Shown: piece by piece, positions 24,550-31,885 of the stretch
Layout: the number at the start of each line of letters is the position of its first letter
How positions within the stretch are numbered: position 1 is the first letter of the stretch
From: Hyphomonadaceae bacterium
Lineage (GTDB): Bacteria > Pseudomonadota > Alphaproteobacteria > Caulobacterales > Hyphomonadaceae
Reading direction: 5' to 3'
Assembly (NCBI GenBank): GCA_030158285.1
Contig: JAOATF010000188.1
Location: 1 to 34,642 of the forward strand
Length of the DNA: 34,642 bases
Translations under genes and position numbers: made by a program
The notes under the pieces: generated by a model
Told to the model about the DNA's origin: nothing
The model's database searches: none
Seen by the model: only the letters and a program-made list of their open reading frames with translations

Positions 24550-24568
24550 GTGACAGGTCGTGTGACAC
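24550..24568 (-). promoter_or_regulatory. Weak PhoB-box-like repeat upstream of pstS
   Basis: On the minus strand two TGTCAC units are repeated, 12 bp start to start, about 60-75 nt before pstS. The Pho box has CTGTCAT-like units 11 bp apart, so spacing is off by one and the match is imperfect. Position in front of a pst operon is what supports it. Confidence 0.35.
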
Positions 24569-24723
24569 CGCGGCGCGCCCGGCTGGACGAAACAAAAGCC
24601 AGAAAAAGCAGCAGCTTATGGGCACCGGACCGCCACCGCCGGAGGACCGCCAGAGGGTGTTTGTCCACTGTCGTATGACAGCGACCGAACGTCCTCCCGA
24701 CTCGAAACCTGCAGGAATCGGTT

Positions 24724-24760
24724 CTCGAAATAGGAATATCATCCTATATTGGGAATCGAG
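24724..24760 (+). promoter_or_regulatory. Nested AT-rich palindrome, candidate promoter/operator of the DnaA-like gene
   Basis: ATAGGA and TCCTAT (24730-24747) flank ATATCA, and outer CTCGA/TCGAG arms lie at 24724 and 24756. The overlapping TATATT (24745-24750) resembles a -10 box, but the -35 at 17 bp spacing (TTCTCG) is poor. It lies 34 nt before the ATG of the DnaA-domain gene. Confidence 0.42.
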
Positions 24761-24793
24761 CCCCGGGTTGGGGCTGCCAGAGGAGGTCGCGGA

Positions 24794-25114
24794 ATGAGGG
24801 AGAGGACGAAGAAAGACGCGGAGCGGGGGCGGCTGGCGGCGGCGATGGCGGCGAGCGCGCTGGGGACGTCGCTGGACGCGGTGCTGGATGGCGGCCGCGG
24901 AATGAAGGTGATCTTCACGCGGCAGGTGGCGCTGTATGTGGCGGCGGCCGGGTTCGGCATGAGCTATGGCCGCGTGGCGGCGGCGTTCGGGTGCGATCCT
25001 TCCACGGTGGCGCATGCGTGCCGGGTGATCGAGGCGAAGCGCGAGGAGCCGGCGTTCGATCGCTGGCTGGATACGCTGGAAGCGGCGGCCGTGAACTCGC
25101 CGGTGCTGTCATGA
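24794..25114 (+). CDS. DnaA domain IV-like helix-turn-helix protein
   Basis: A 106-residue protein that looks like only the C-terminal DNA-binding domain of DnaA. FTRQVALYVAAAGFGMSYG followed by RVAAAFGCDPSTVAHACRVIE parallels the DnaA signature, where a helix-turn-helix is followed by DH(T/S)TV.HA...IE. There is no AAA+ ATPase part. It probably binds DNA, perhaps sites related to DnaA boxes. The ATG at 24794 has AGGAGG 8 nt upstream and is preferred over the earlier TTG. It overlaps the DUF6456 gene by 4 nt (ATGA), so the two are made together. It is divergent from pstS. Whether it affects replication or only transcription is unknown. Confidence 0.85.
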   Translation: MRERTKKDAERGRLAAAMAASALGTSLDAVLDGGRGMKVIFTRQVALYVAAAGFGMSYGRVAAAFGCDPSTVAHACRVIEAKREEPAFDRWLDTLEAAAVNSPVLS

Positions 25115-25818
25115 GCGAAACGAGTGCGTCGGATGGCGTGGCGCGGGCGATGCGCGCGCTTGCGATCAGCGGGCGGCGGCTGATGCGGGGGCGCGATGGC
25201 GGCTGGGGCGTGCATGGCACGAGCGACAGGCGGCGTCGGCCATTGGCGCGGCTGGAGGCGGATGTCGTGGATCGGCTGACCCGCGAAGGGCATCTCGTGG
25301 AGGTGGAGGAAGGGTCATTCGTGCTGGCTGGCGCGGATGACGAGCAGGTGCTGTCGCCCACGCCGCCGCCGCGCTGGGTGTTTGTCGCGTCCGCCGCGCG
25401 CAGACCGGGGCGGCGCACGGGCGGGATCGGCTTTGCGGGACTGGCGATGATGGCGCGGGAGGGGCGCGGGGCGCTGTCATTGCGCCATGTGCAGGCGGGG
25501 CTGCGGCTGGTGCGTGATGCGGAGCGGGCTGCGGCCGACATGCGCCTCACGATGAACTGGGATGCCGGGCCGGTGACGCGGCAGCGGCGCAGCGGTGTTC
25601 CGCCTGGTCCCGGCGGAGATGCGCAGCGGGCGACACGCGAGCTGCAGGTGCTGCGTGCGGCGTTGAAGGAGGCGACGTGGCGGCTGGTGTGGTCGCTGTG
25701 CGTGGATGGGGATTCGCTGAAGGCGATTGGGCGAAGGTTCAGCGTTGCGCAGCGCGATGTGCATGGCGCGATTGCGGATGCGTTGGAGAGGCTGGCGGCG
25801 GCTTATGATGCGGGGTGA
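25111..25818 (+). CDS. DUF6456 domain protein with C-terminal helix-turn-helix
   Basis: A 235-residue protein, basic and Arg-rich in its first half. The middle (LSLRHVQAGLRLVRDAERA, then RLTMNWDAGP) is the DUF6456-like part. The C-terminus VDGDSLKAIGRRFSVAQRDVHG is a sigma-70 region 4-like or helix-turn-helix unit (LKAIGRRF then a recognition helix). No membrane segment or signal peptide is seen. ATG 25111 overlaps the stop of the DnaA-like gene; frames starting further upstream run inside that gene and are not credible. The coupling of two DNA-binding proteins suggests one regulatory unit. The target is unknown. Confidence 0.82.
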   Translation: MSETSASDGVARAMRALAISGRRLMRGRDGGWGVHGTSDRRRRPLARLEADVVDRLTREGHLVEVEEGSFVLAGADDEQVLSPTPPPRWVFVASAARRPGRRTGGIGFAGLAMMAREGRGALSLRHVQAGLRLVRDAERAAADMRLTMNWDAGPVTRQRRSGVPPGPGGDAQRATRELQVLRAALKEATWRLVWSLCVDGDSLKAIGRRFSVAQRDVHGAIADALERLAAAYDAG

Positions 25819-25839
25819 CGGGTGGCTGTGACTATTGAG

Positions 25840-25972
25840 AGAGTGACCCCCTCCTGACCTCCCCCTTTCAGGGGGAGGAACCCTGCTTCACAAACTTACC
25901 CTGCATTGAAGGACGGTGGTGCAACGTTGGTCCCTCCCCCTGAAAGGGGGAGGTCAGGAGGGGGTCTTCTCT
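25840..25972. repeat. Inverted repeat pair with CCTCCCCC/GGGGGAGG palindromes
   Basis: The left arm (25846-25879) and right arm (25931-25965) are reverse complements over about 34 nt, and the similarity continues outward with GAGAGA-type ends. Each arm is itself a palindrome, CCTCCCCC-TTTCA-GGGGGAGG. About 51 nt lie between the arms. This looks like a short non-autonomous repeat (REP doublet or MITE-like). It lies between the convergent DUF6456 and SufE genes and may act as a terminator. Confidence 0.8.
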
Positions 25973-25985
25973 CCACGTGCGCGGT

Positions 25986-26405
25986 TTAAGCACCGCCCGC
26001 ATGTGCGCGGATGCGCTGGAGCATCGAGGCGAGGCCGTTCGAGCGTTGCGGGGTGAGGGCGTCGGCGATGCCGATCTCGCGGAAGAAGGCGGGCGCATCG
26101 AAGGCGAGGATGTCGGCGGGGTGCCGGTCCGAGAAGAGGTGCAGCAGCATGGCGACGAGGCCGGCGACGATCATCGCGTCTGATCCGCCGCGGAAGCGGA
26201 GGGCGCCGGGTGCGGTGGGCGATGGTTCGGCGACGAGCCAGACCTGGCTGGAGCATCCGCGCACTTTGTTGTCGTCGGAATATTCGTCCGGCTTGAGCGG
26301 CGGCAGCGCCTTGCCGAGATCGATCAGATGCTGGAAGCGCGCTTCCCAGTCGTCCAGGAAGGCGAAGTCCTCGCGCAGGGATGCAGCTTGCTCGGCAACG
26401 GTCAT
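25986..26405 (-). CDS. sufE: SufE-family cysteine desulfuration protein
   Basis: A 139-residue cytoplasmic protein that in characterised systems takes sulfur from the cysteine desulfurase SufS for iron-sulfur cluster assembly. The sulfur-accepting Cys is in KVRGCSSQVWL, and DDWEARFQHLIDLGKALPPL is the N-terminal family motif. GLVAMLLHLFSDRHPADI and the C-terminal GLASMLQRIRAHA also fit. ATG 26405 gives the usual length, although its ribosome site is poor; an in-frame GTG at 26465 would add 20 residues with no family support. No other suf genes are nearby, so it is a stand-alone copy. Confidence 0.94.
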   Translation of the reverse strand: MTVAEQAASLREDFAFLDDWEARFQHLIDLGKALPPLKPDEYSDDNKVRGCSSQVWLVAEPSPTAPGALRFRGGSDAMIVAGLVAMLLHLFSDRHPADILAFDAPAFFREIGIADALTPQRSNGLASMLQRIRAHAGGA

Positions 26406-26592
26406 GGGAGGGGAGATGGCCCGACGCGACGGTAAGGGCAATCCGTTGGAAGGCGTAATTTTCACGACTGAAGAAGCTTGGGCCAGAAATGGCGTCGTCC
26501 AACGTGCCGAAGCAGGTTAGTCGGGCATTAAGTGATAGATCGCAGCCTACGTTTGCGTTCGTCTATGAAGTTCTGGCCTGTTGGGGGACAAG

Positions 26593-27675
26593 ATGAAGTT
26601 ACCGATCCGTTTTGGACGCTTGTTGGGTATGCTGCGGCTTTGGACCATTGCCAGCGTCCTGCTTTTCAGCGTGCCGCTGGCGAATGCCGTTGTGATCGTC
26701 GCTCCAACAGAAACCGTGTCGGAGGCGGTAATTGATCAACGCCTACGCGTCGAAGGCAGCTCGTATTCATACTTTACCCTGGCGCTCAAAGCTGGCGCAC
26801 AAGTGCGGATCCAAATTCAAGTTGCCGGAGGCTTGGATAGCACCATTCAAACTTGGCTAGTCGATCTCAACAATTTTCAGCTGTTGAAGGCTGGTCAGGA
26901 GTTCAATACTTGGGAAGGAGCTTCGCCGCAGATCAGGCAGCAGGGTTCGTATATTTTCAACGCGCCAGCGACGAGCATCTACTATCTGGTGCTCGACAAC
27001 AGGTCCAACTTGTTTGGGCGAGATATGACCGTACGTGCTGAACGAAGCGTGACGGCGCCGAATAGCAGAGGAGCACTCTTCAGGAGTGTGTACGAAGGAC
27101 GATATGAGGCCCTGAAGCAGGCTTTCATTTTTCCAGACTTCGATATCCATGTTCAGTCGTGCGGGCAGTCGAACGCCTTTTCAAATCCCAATATTACCAT
27201 GTGTACGGAATTGTTCGATGATGTGCAGCGCAAGGGCGTGCCAGCGGCAGAACTCTTCATTTTCTATCACGAGGTCGGCCACAGCCTTCTCAACCTTTGG
27301 CACTATCCGGGCTATGACAACGAGGATACCGCCGACGAATTCGCGACCGCTGTTCTAATGATGATGGATCAGCAGGATGTGGTCCTTCAAGCAGCGCAGT
27401 GGTGGGCCGCCAATGATTCACACGCTGAATCTGGCGTAAAGCTGCTCGTTGATGACCGACATTCAATCTCGATCCAGCGTGCTCGGAATATGCTGAACTG
27501 GCTCGGTCGCGAGGACGAGATTGCTTCGCGGTGGATGAGCATTTTGATTCCCAATTTGACGGACGCAGTCTTGGAGGACATTGCAACGGGAGAGAGCGAA
27601 AATCCCGAACAGGCTCGGCTTGTTAGGTCTGCGGGCAACGAGCTGCGTCAACGCCGTCAGCCGCATGCTCAATAG
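26593..27675 (+). CDS. Secreted DUF4344-type putative zinc metallopeptidase
   Basis: A 360-residue protein with a signal peptide (WTIASVLLFSVPLANA, residues about 17-32). The C-terminal half contains the zinc motif HEVGHSLLN (His226, Glu227, His230) followed by YPGYDNEDTADEFAT, whose Glu near 244 can be the third ligand; this pattern is that of the DUF4344 putative metallopeptidases. The N-terminal half (about residues 35-150, SYSYFTLALKAGAQVRIQIQ and on) looks like a beta-sandwich domain of pre-peptidase type. ATG 26593 has GGGGGA 6 nt upstream. The base composition is clearly lower in GC than in flanking genes, which suggests later acquisition. Activity and substrate have not been shown for the family in general. 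Confidence 0.82.
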   Translation: MKLPIRFGRLLGMLRLWTIASVLLFSVPLANAVVIVAPTETVSEAVIDQRLRVEGSSYSYFTLALKAGAQVRIQIQVAGGLDSTIQTWLVDLNNFQLLKAGQEFNTWEGASPQIRQQGSYIFNAPATSIYYLVLDNRSNLFGRDMTVRAERSVTAPNSRGALFRSVYEGRYEALKQAFIFPDFDIHVQSCGQSNAFSNPNITMCTELFDDVQRKGVPAAELFIFYHEVGHSLLNLWHYPGYDNEDTADEFATAVLMMMDQQDVVLQAAQWWAANDSHAESGVKLLVDDRHSISIQRARNMLNWLGREDEIASRWMSILIPNLTDAVLEDIATGESENPEQARLVRSAGNELRQRRQPHAQ

Positions 27676-27733
27676 CTGTACCGTGCCCGAAGGAATGCCG
27701 CTTCCGCAGAATTCCAGGCGCCATTGGCCGGGA

Positions 27734-27859
27734 TCACGACGCTAGGGCTGATCGGTTGGGTTGATTGGCGGGGTCGGCGCTTGCGCGAGGAATGGCAAGG
27801 CCGGTGGCCATCAGCAGCAACGCAACTGGTGCGGCGTAGAGGCGGAGGTTGGTGATCAT
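27734..27859 (-). CDS. Possible 41-residue secreted peptide
   Basis: The minus-strand frame from ATG 27859 to TGA at 27734 encodes a basic start (MITNLRLY), a hydrophobic stretch (AAPVALLLMATGLAIP) and an AXA-like cleavage site (RASA), leaving a mature part of only about 13 residues. The signal peptide is convincing, but the ribosome site is weak and the mature part has no feature. It may be a real small peptide or the remnant of a longer secreted protein. Confidence 0.35.
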   Translation of the reverse strand: MITNLRLYAAPVALLLMATGLAIPRASADPANQPNRSALAS

Positions 27860-28040
27860 GGGGAGACGTCCTCGTTTGTACCGGCCCGTCTTTGTGCGGA
27901 CCCGGGACGGTAATGCCCGAGGCGGGGGAGTCGCGGAATCGAGAAGGACGCGCAGGGACCATGAGCAAAAGTCATGGAGGGGAATTTCAGCGCGTGGGTT
28001 GAAAGGTGTGGGGTGGAGACAGGGGCGGCGCGACGGGGTT

Positions 28041-28150
28041 ATTCCCGGGCTTGTCCCGGGAATCTCGGTTGACGGCCTCGTAGGAACTGCCAGCTGTCCC
28101 GCACAGGAGACAACCGAGACCCTCGGAATGCGCTTCGCTTACCCGAGAGT
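28041..28150. repeat. REP-like nested inverted repeats
   Basis: ATTCCCGGG/CCCGGGAAT around CTTGT (28041-28063), overlapped by TCTCGGTTG (28063-28071) pairing with CAACCGAGA (28111-28119), then CTCGG with CCCGAG near 28122-28150. The first palindrome is of the same kind as that at 6127-6149 (xCGGGCTTGxCCCGx). It sits downstream of the LysR gene. Confidence 0.6.
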
Positions 28151-28164
28151 GACCTTGTGGTGGT

Positions 28165-29055
28165 TTAGCTCACCCCGCCGGCCTGCTCTTTCAGCCACGC
28201 GCAGACTTCCGCGATGATCGGGCGGCGGAGGGCGTTGGGAGCGTGGACGATGTGGTAGGCGTAGCCGGTCTTCACGGTGACGGGTGAGAACTGCACGACG
28301 TCGCCGCGGGCGAGGCGGTCCATCACCAGCACGTCGGGCGAGAGGGCGAGGCCTTCGCCGGACATGACGCCAGCGAGCGCGACGGTGAATTCTTCCATCA
28401 CGAAGGTGGGAGTCACAGCGCTTATCGGGAGATTGGCTTCCTCGGCCCAAGGTCGCCATTCATTGGCGGCGGAGGACTGGATGCGGCGGTTGTCTGCAAG
28501 GAGGCGCGTGATGTCGCCGCCGGCGCGTTCGAACACGCCGGGCGAGCAGACGGGCAGCAGGCGGCCGCCGGAAAGCTGGGTCGAGATCACCCCATCCCAG
28601 CCGCCGGGGCCGTAGCGGACGGCGATGTCGAATTCCTCGCGCGAGAGATCGACGAGGCGGATGGAGGTGAGGAATTCGAGATCGTAGCCGGGGAAGCGGT
28701 CGCGGAAGCGCGACAGGCGCGGCACGAGGAACTGCGAGGCGAAGGAGGCGACAGTGGAGATGCGGATGGTGCTGGAGCGCGGCGGGCGGCGGCCATAGCG
28801 GCTGAACGCTTCGGCCAGCGTGGTGAAGGCGGGCGCGATGGCTTCCTTCAGGTTGCCGCCTTCATGCGTGAGCTGGAGGCCACCGGGCTCGCGCAGGAAC
28901 AGCTGGACGCCGATGAATTCCTCGAGCGCGATCACCTGTTTGGAGATGGCGCCTTGCGTGACGCCAAGCTCTTCGGCGGCGCGTGAGAGGTTGAGATGGC
29001 GCGAGGCGACCTCGAAGGCGCGGATGGCGTTTAGCGGGGGCAGCGGCTTGACCAT
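28165..29055 (-). CDS. LysR family transcriptional regulator (GcvA-like)
   Basis: A 296-residue LysR regulator. The winged helix-turn-helix is in LPPLNAIRAFEVASRHLNLS followed by RAAEELGVTQGAISKQVIALE. The substrate-binding half starts near residue 90 (TIRISTVASFASQFLVPRL) with the GcvA-group pattern DIAVRYGPGGW. The ATG at 29055 (MVKPLPPL) fits the usual family start; ATG 29070 or the TTG further upstream are alternatives, none with a good ribosome site. LysR proteins often control a divergent neighbour, but here the next gene is on the same strand and separated by a terminator, so the target is not evident. Confidence 0.92.
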   Translation of the reverse strand: MVKPLPPLNAIRAFEVASRHLNLSRAAEELGVTQGAISKQVIALEEFIGVQLFLREPGGLQLTHEGGNLKEAIAPAFTTLAEAFSRYGRRPPRSSTIRISTVASFASQFLVPRLSRFRDRFPGYDLEFLTSIRLVDLSREEFDIAVRYGPGGWDGVISTQLSGGRLLPVCSPGVFERAGGDITRLLADNRRIQSSAANEWRPWAEEANLPISAVTPTFVMEEFTVALAGVMSGEGLALSPDVLVMDRLARGDVVQFSPVTVKTGYAYHIVHAPNALRRPIIAEVCAWLKEQAGGVS

Positions 29056-29114
29056 GGCGCGGTCTAACATGGGGGCAGTGACAGGTAATGTCAGCAGTGT
29101 GGTTTCCAAAAGCA

Positions 29115-29143
29115 AACCGCCCCGGCTTTTGGCCGGGGCGGTT
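29115..29143 (-). terminator. Strong intrinsic terminator after the secreted-protein gene
   Basis: Perfect 12-bp arms AACCGCCCCGGC/GCCGGGGCGGTT with a five-nt loop. On the minus strand it is followed by TTTGCTTTTGG. It starts 23 nt after the stop of the gene at 29167-30216. Confidence 0.88.
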
Positions 29144-29166
29144 GATCCGTGGACTACGGTTTCAGG

Positions 29167-30216
29167 TTAGTTGGCGATCTCGGTGACGCAGCCAGCGATC
29201 GAACGCTGTTTCTCACCGCTGACGCGGAGGCCGTAGCGGGCGAGGCAGAACGCCTGGTCGGAGCGGGAGGCGACGGCCGAGAGGCAGCCGAACATTTCCA
29301 TCTGCGCCGCTTCGAGGCACTGCGTCGTGGTCGGGTCGGCCATGGTGGCTTTCACCTGATCGGCGCTCGACTGGTCGGCGTCGATGGCGTGGAGCGCGGC
29401 CAGCGTGACCATGCGGTTCACGGTGCCCTGGAATTCCGGGACGACAGTCAGCTGGTTCTGCGCCACGGTGACCGGGGCGACGCTGGAGAAGGCCTTGCCC
29501 GGGGCGCTGGCCGTGAAGACCTGCACTTTGTCCCAGAGGGTTTCGCTTCCGGTGGGTGAAGCGGCGAAGGACGCCAGCATCGCGTTGAGGTCCGGGCCGG
29601 CGAAGAGTTTTTGCACGGCGTCGTCCACGGTGCGGGTGTTCTTGCTGGAAGACCGGAGCGTGGAGACAACGCCGTCTTTCTTCTTCCGCATGTCCTCCTT
29701 GCCCCAGGTGACTTTCTGGAGCGTGTAGGACTGTTCGCGAACGAAAGCGCCGGCGCTGGAGACGCGGGCGGCGTCGCGCGAGTTGGCGGCGAGAACCGTC
29801 TGCATCGCATCGGCCCCGCCCTTCAGCGTCTTGGCGTAGCCAAGGTCACGCTGCAGGCCGAGCATCAGGCGCTCGCGACCATAGTACTGGTCGATGTTGC
29901 GGACTTCCTTGACGAACTCCGGGTTCTGCGCGGCGAGGATGCCGGAGTAGGAAACCCAGGACGAGGAGAGCTGGTCGATGTTCGGGGCGCCGAAGGTATC
30001 GAGCGCGTTGTCGAGTTCTTTCGCGCTGCCGAACTTGTTCGACATCACGGCCGTCACCTTGCCCTGATAGTCGGCATAGGCGGCGGCGGTTGTGGGGAGC
30101 AGACGTCCGTTGGACGTTGCGGCTGGGGCTGGCGTGGTTGGCGCCTGGCTGACAGCGATGGGAGCGGCGATAGCGAGGATGGCCACAAGGGCGCAGAACT
30201 TGGTCCGGGTACGCAA
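29167..30216 (-). CDS. Secreted protein of unknown function (TTG start)
   Basis: A 349-residue protein not recognised as a named family. The N-terminus has a signal peptide (RTRTKFCALVAILAIAAPIA then VSQAP), followed by a Thr/Pro/Ala-rich linker to about residue 37. The rest is soluble, alpha-rich, with Asn/Gln/Ser-rich stretches. The C-terminus has four Cys spaced like a small disulfide-bonded domain (CLEAAQMEMFGC, AFCLARYGL, IAGC). The start is TTG 30216: GGAGG lies 5 nt upstream, while the longer frame to 30294 has no ribosome site and an implausible N-terminus. It ends before a strong terminator, so it is a single-gene unit. It probably works in the periplasm. Confidence 0.78.
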   Translation of the reverse strand: MRTRTKFCALVAILAIAAPIAVSQAPTTPAPAATSNGRLLPTTAAAYADYQGKVTAVMSNKFGSAKELDNALDTFGAPNIDQLSSSWVSYSGILAAQNPEFVKEVRNIDQYYGRERLMLGLQRDLGYAKTLKGGADAMQTVLAANSRDAARVSSAGAFVREQSYTLQKVTWGKEDMRKKKDGVVSTLRSSSKNTRTVDDAVQKLFAGPDLNAMLASFAASPTGSETLWDKVQVFTASAPGKAFSSVAPVTVAQNQLTVVPEFQGTVNRMVTLAALHAIDADQSSADQVKATMADPTTTQCLEAAQMEMFGCLSAVASRSDQAFCLARYGLRVSGEKQRSIAGCVTEIAN

Positions 30217-30221
30217 TGGAA

Positions 30222-30226
30222 CCTCC
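30222..30226 (-). promoter_or_regulatory. Ribosome binding site deciding a TTG start
   Basis: GGAGG on the minus strand, 5 nt before TTG 30216. It supports TTG as the start of the unknown secreted protein. Confidence 0.65.
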
Positions 30227-30386
30227 GACTGAATTCGCAAGGGTCGCGGGATACTGCTGAAGCTTAACAGACGCGGCCCGCAATGTGCTTTCAAAAACAG
30301 ATTGTCGCCGAATTCGTTGATGCGCAGTTAGGATGCTCGATGCAACTGCAGGCTTCAAGCAGTCAAAACCAGATGGATTGCCGCGG

Positions 30387-31697
30387 ATGAACGGCCCGGG
30401 ACTCATTTGGCTGGGACTTTCGGCAATTGCCGCGTCCTTTGGCCTCGCGCTTGGCGTGCCATTCTGGCTCACGGCTGGGGCGTATGGCTGCGCCGTCCTG
30501 CCGGTTCTGGTTGGAATGTTCATGCGCGGATCGGTGGCCGAAGCTCAGGCGACCGAGGTTGAGTCGGCGCTCTGGATCGCTTTCGCTACGGCAGGGGCAG
30601 CCAGTACGGGGGGCGCGACCGCCCTTCTGGCGCTTTTTGGCGTGGCGATCGGACTGGCCTGGCTGTCGGGTAGGAAAACGTTAATTCTGGAAATCGCCGG
30701 TTTTGCGATGCTCGGGGTGGGTGTCGCCATGATGGCGGGGTCCGGCGGCGGCTGGATGCACCGGATCGACAGCATGGCGCTGACCACCGGATACGGCGTT
30801 GCCGGGGTGGTGCAGATGGCCGTTCTGGCGGTGACGTGGGCAATGCGGCGGGCGCAACCGGTCGTTGCAACGGCGAAACCTGACGCGAACGGAAGGATCG
30901 CCGAGATCAGGATCAAGGAGATGGAGACGCGGCTGAAGTCGGCGGCGGCGTCCATCGCGGCGGCGCAGGCCGAGGCGGCCGCCGCCCAGGACAAGCTGGA
31001 GCGGCGCACGACATTCTTTGCCCAGACCAGCCATGAGCTGCGGACGCCGCTGAACGCCATCATCGGCTTCGCGGACATGATGCGGAACGGCATCTTCGGC
31101 CCGCTGCCTGATCGCTATCAGGAGTATTCGGAACTCATCCACGAGGGCGGACGGAACCTGACGCTCGTGGTGGACGACGTGCTCGACCTCGCACGGCTGG
31201 AGTCCGGCAAGTACGAGATCATGCCGGAACCCGTCAGCCTGACCGACCTCGCCGACGAGGCCGTGCGGTTCATGGCGGACGAGGCGACGCGCAAGGGAAT
31301 CGACCTGCATGTCGCCGGACAGGACGATGCCGAGGCGTTCGCCGACTCCAAGGCCGTCCGCCAGATCGCGCTCAACCTGATTTCCAACGCGCTGAAGTTC
31401 ACGCCCGCCGATGGCGCCGTGGCGGTGATCGCCGAGGAAGTTCCCGGCGGATCGCGGCTGGTGGTTGCGGACACCGGCGTCGGGATCAGCCCCGAAGACT
31501 TCGAGAAGCTGTCGCGTGCGTTTGAACAGGGCGAGGCCGGCAAGAAGCAGAAGGGCGCGGGCCTTGGCCTTTCGGTCGTGCGCGCGTTTGCGGAACTGCA
31601 CGGCGGCAAGCTGACGATCGAAAGCCGCGTCGATGGCGGCACGCGGATCTCCGTGTTCTTCCCGGGCGAAAAGACCGGCGAGACGAAGCAGGACTGA
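30387..31697 (+). CDS. Membrane histidine kinase with DivJ/PleC/PdhS-like core
   Basis: A 436-residue sensor kinase. Four to five hydrophobic segments fill residues about 5-155, then a coiled coil (IKEMETRLKSAAASIAAAQ to DKLERRTTFFAQ). The H-box HELRTPLNAIIGFADMM carries the phosphoacceptor His216. After it, FGPLPDRYQEYSELIHEGG resembles the alphaproteobacterial kinases that act on DivK. ATPase boxes: NLISNALKFTP (N), DTGVGIS (G1), FEKLSRAFEQGEAG (F), GAGLGLSVVRA (G2). No periplasmic sensor domain of note is present, so the signal is likely sensed in the membrane. The start is uncertain: ATG 30387 is chosen, ATG 30333 is possible; neither has a strong ribosome site. No response regulator gene is adjacent. 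Confidence 0.88.
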   Translation: MNGPGLIWLGLSAIAASFGLALGVPFWLTAGAYGCAVLPVLVGMFMRGSVAEAQATEVESALWIAFATAGAASTGGATALLALFGVAIGLAWLSGRKTLILEIAGFAMLGVGVAMMAGSGGGWMHRIDSMALTTGYGVAGVVQMAVLAVTWAMRRAQPVVATAKPDANGRIAEIRIKEMETRLKSAAASIAAAQAEAAAAQDKLERRTTFFAQTSHELRTPLNAIIGFADMMRNGIFGPLPDRYQEYSELIHEGGRNLTLVVDDVLDLARLESGKYEIMPEPVSLTDLADEAVRFMADEATRKGIDLHVAGQDDAEAFADSKAVRQIALNLISNALKFTPADGAVAVIAEEVPGGSRLVVADTGVGISPEDFEKLSRAFEQGEAGKKQKGAGLGLSVVRAFAELHGGKLTIESRVDGGTRISVFFPGEKTGETKQD

Positions 31698-31885
31698 CAA
31701 GGTCCGCGCGCGGCGAGATCGTTTCGCTAGAGAGACGCTTGCGATGATCACGCTGTCCAACATGAACAGCGCCGGAATCGTCGTTCATCTTGTGAGCGCG
31801 CGACGAAGTTCACGTCGTCGCATCTCCACAACGCATGACGAGCCTGCTAGGAAGGACTGGCAGGGGGCGGCCCAGAGGGGCGGCC

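Larger units (their letters stand above)
24493..24793. other. Divergent promoter region between pstS and the DnaA-like gene
   Basis: About 301 nt with no gene. It contains the pstS ribosome site, a TGACA repeat (24550-24568), a CTGTCGTATGACAG palindrome (24668-24681) and an AT-rich nested palindrome (24724-24760), the last two nearer the DnaA-like gene. Confidence 0.6.
27676..28164. other. Intergenic region with a possible small secreted ORF and a REP-like fold
   Basis: About 489 nt between the convergent DUF4344 and LysR genes. It holds a 41-codon minus-strand frame (27734-27859) and an inverted-repeat structure (28041-28150). No longer frame looks like a gene. Confidence 0.55.

Noticed and set aside
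24668-24681. CTGTCGTATGACAG as a standard Pho box
   Set aside because: It is an inverted repeat, whereas Pho boxes are direct repeats with 11-bp spacing; neither strand gives a second good half site.
25840-25972. Inverted repeats as a CRISPR array
   Set aside because: There are only two inverted copies, not direct repeats with regular spacers.
31744-31885. Small frame between the kinase and TIR genes starting at ATG 31744
   Set aside because: It has no ribosome site, an Arg-rich composition and runs into the TIR gene in another frame.
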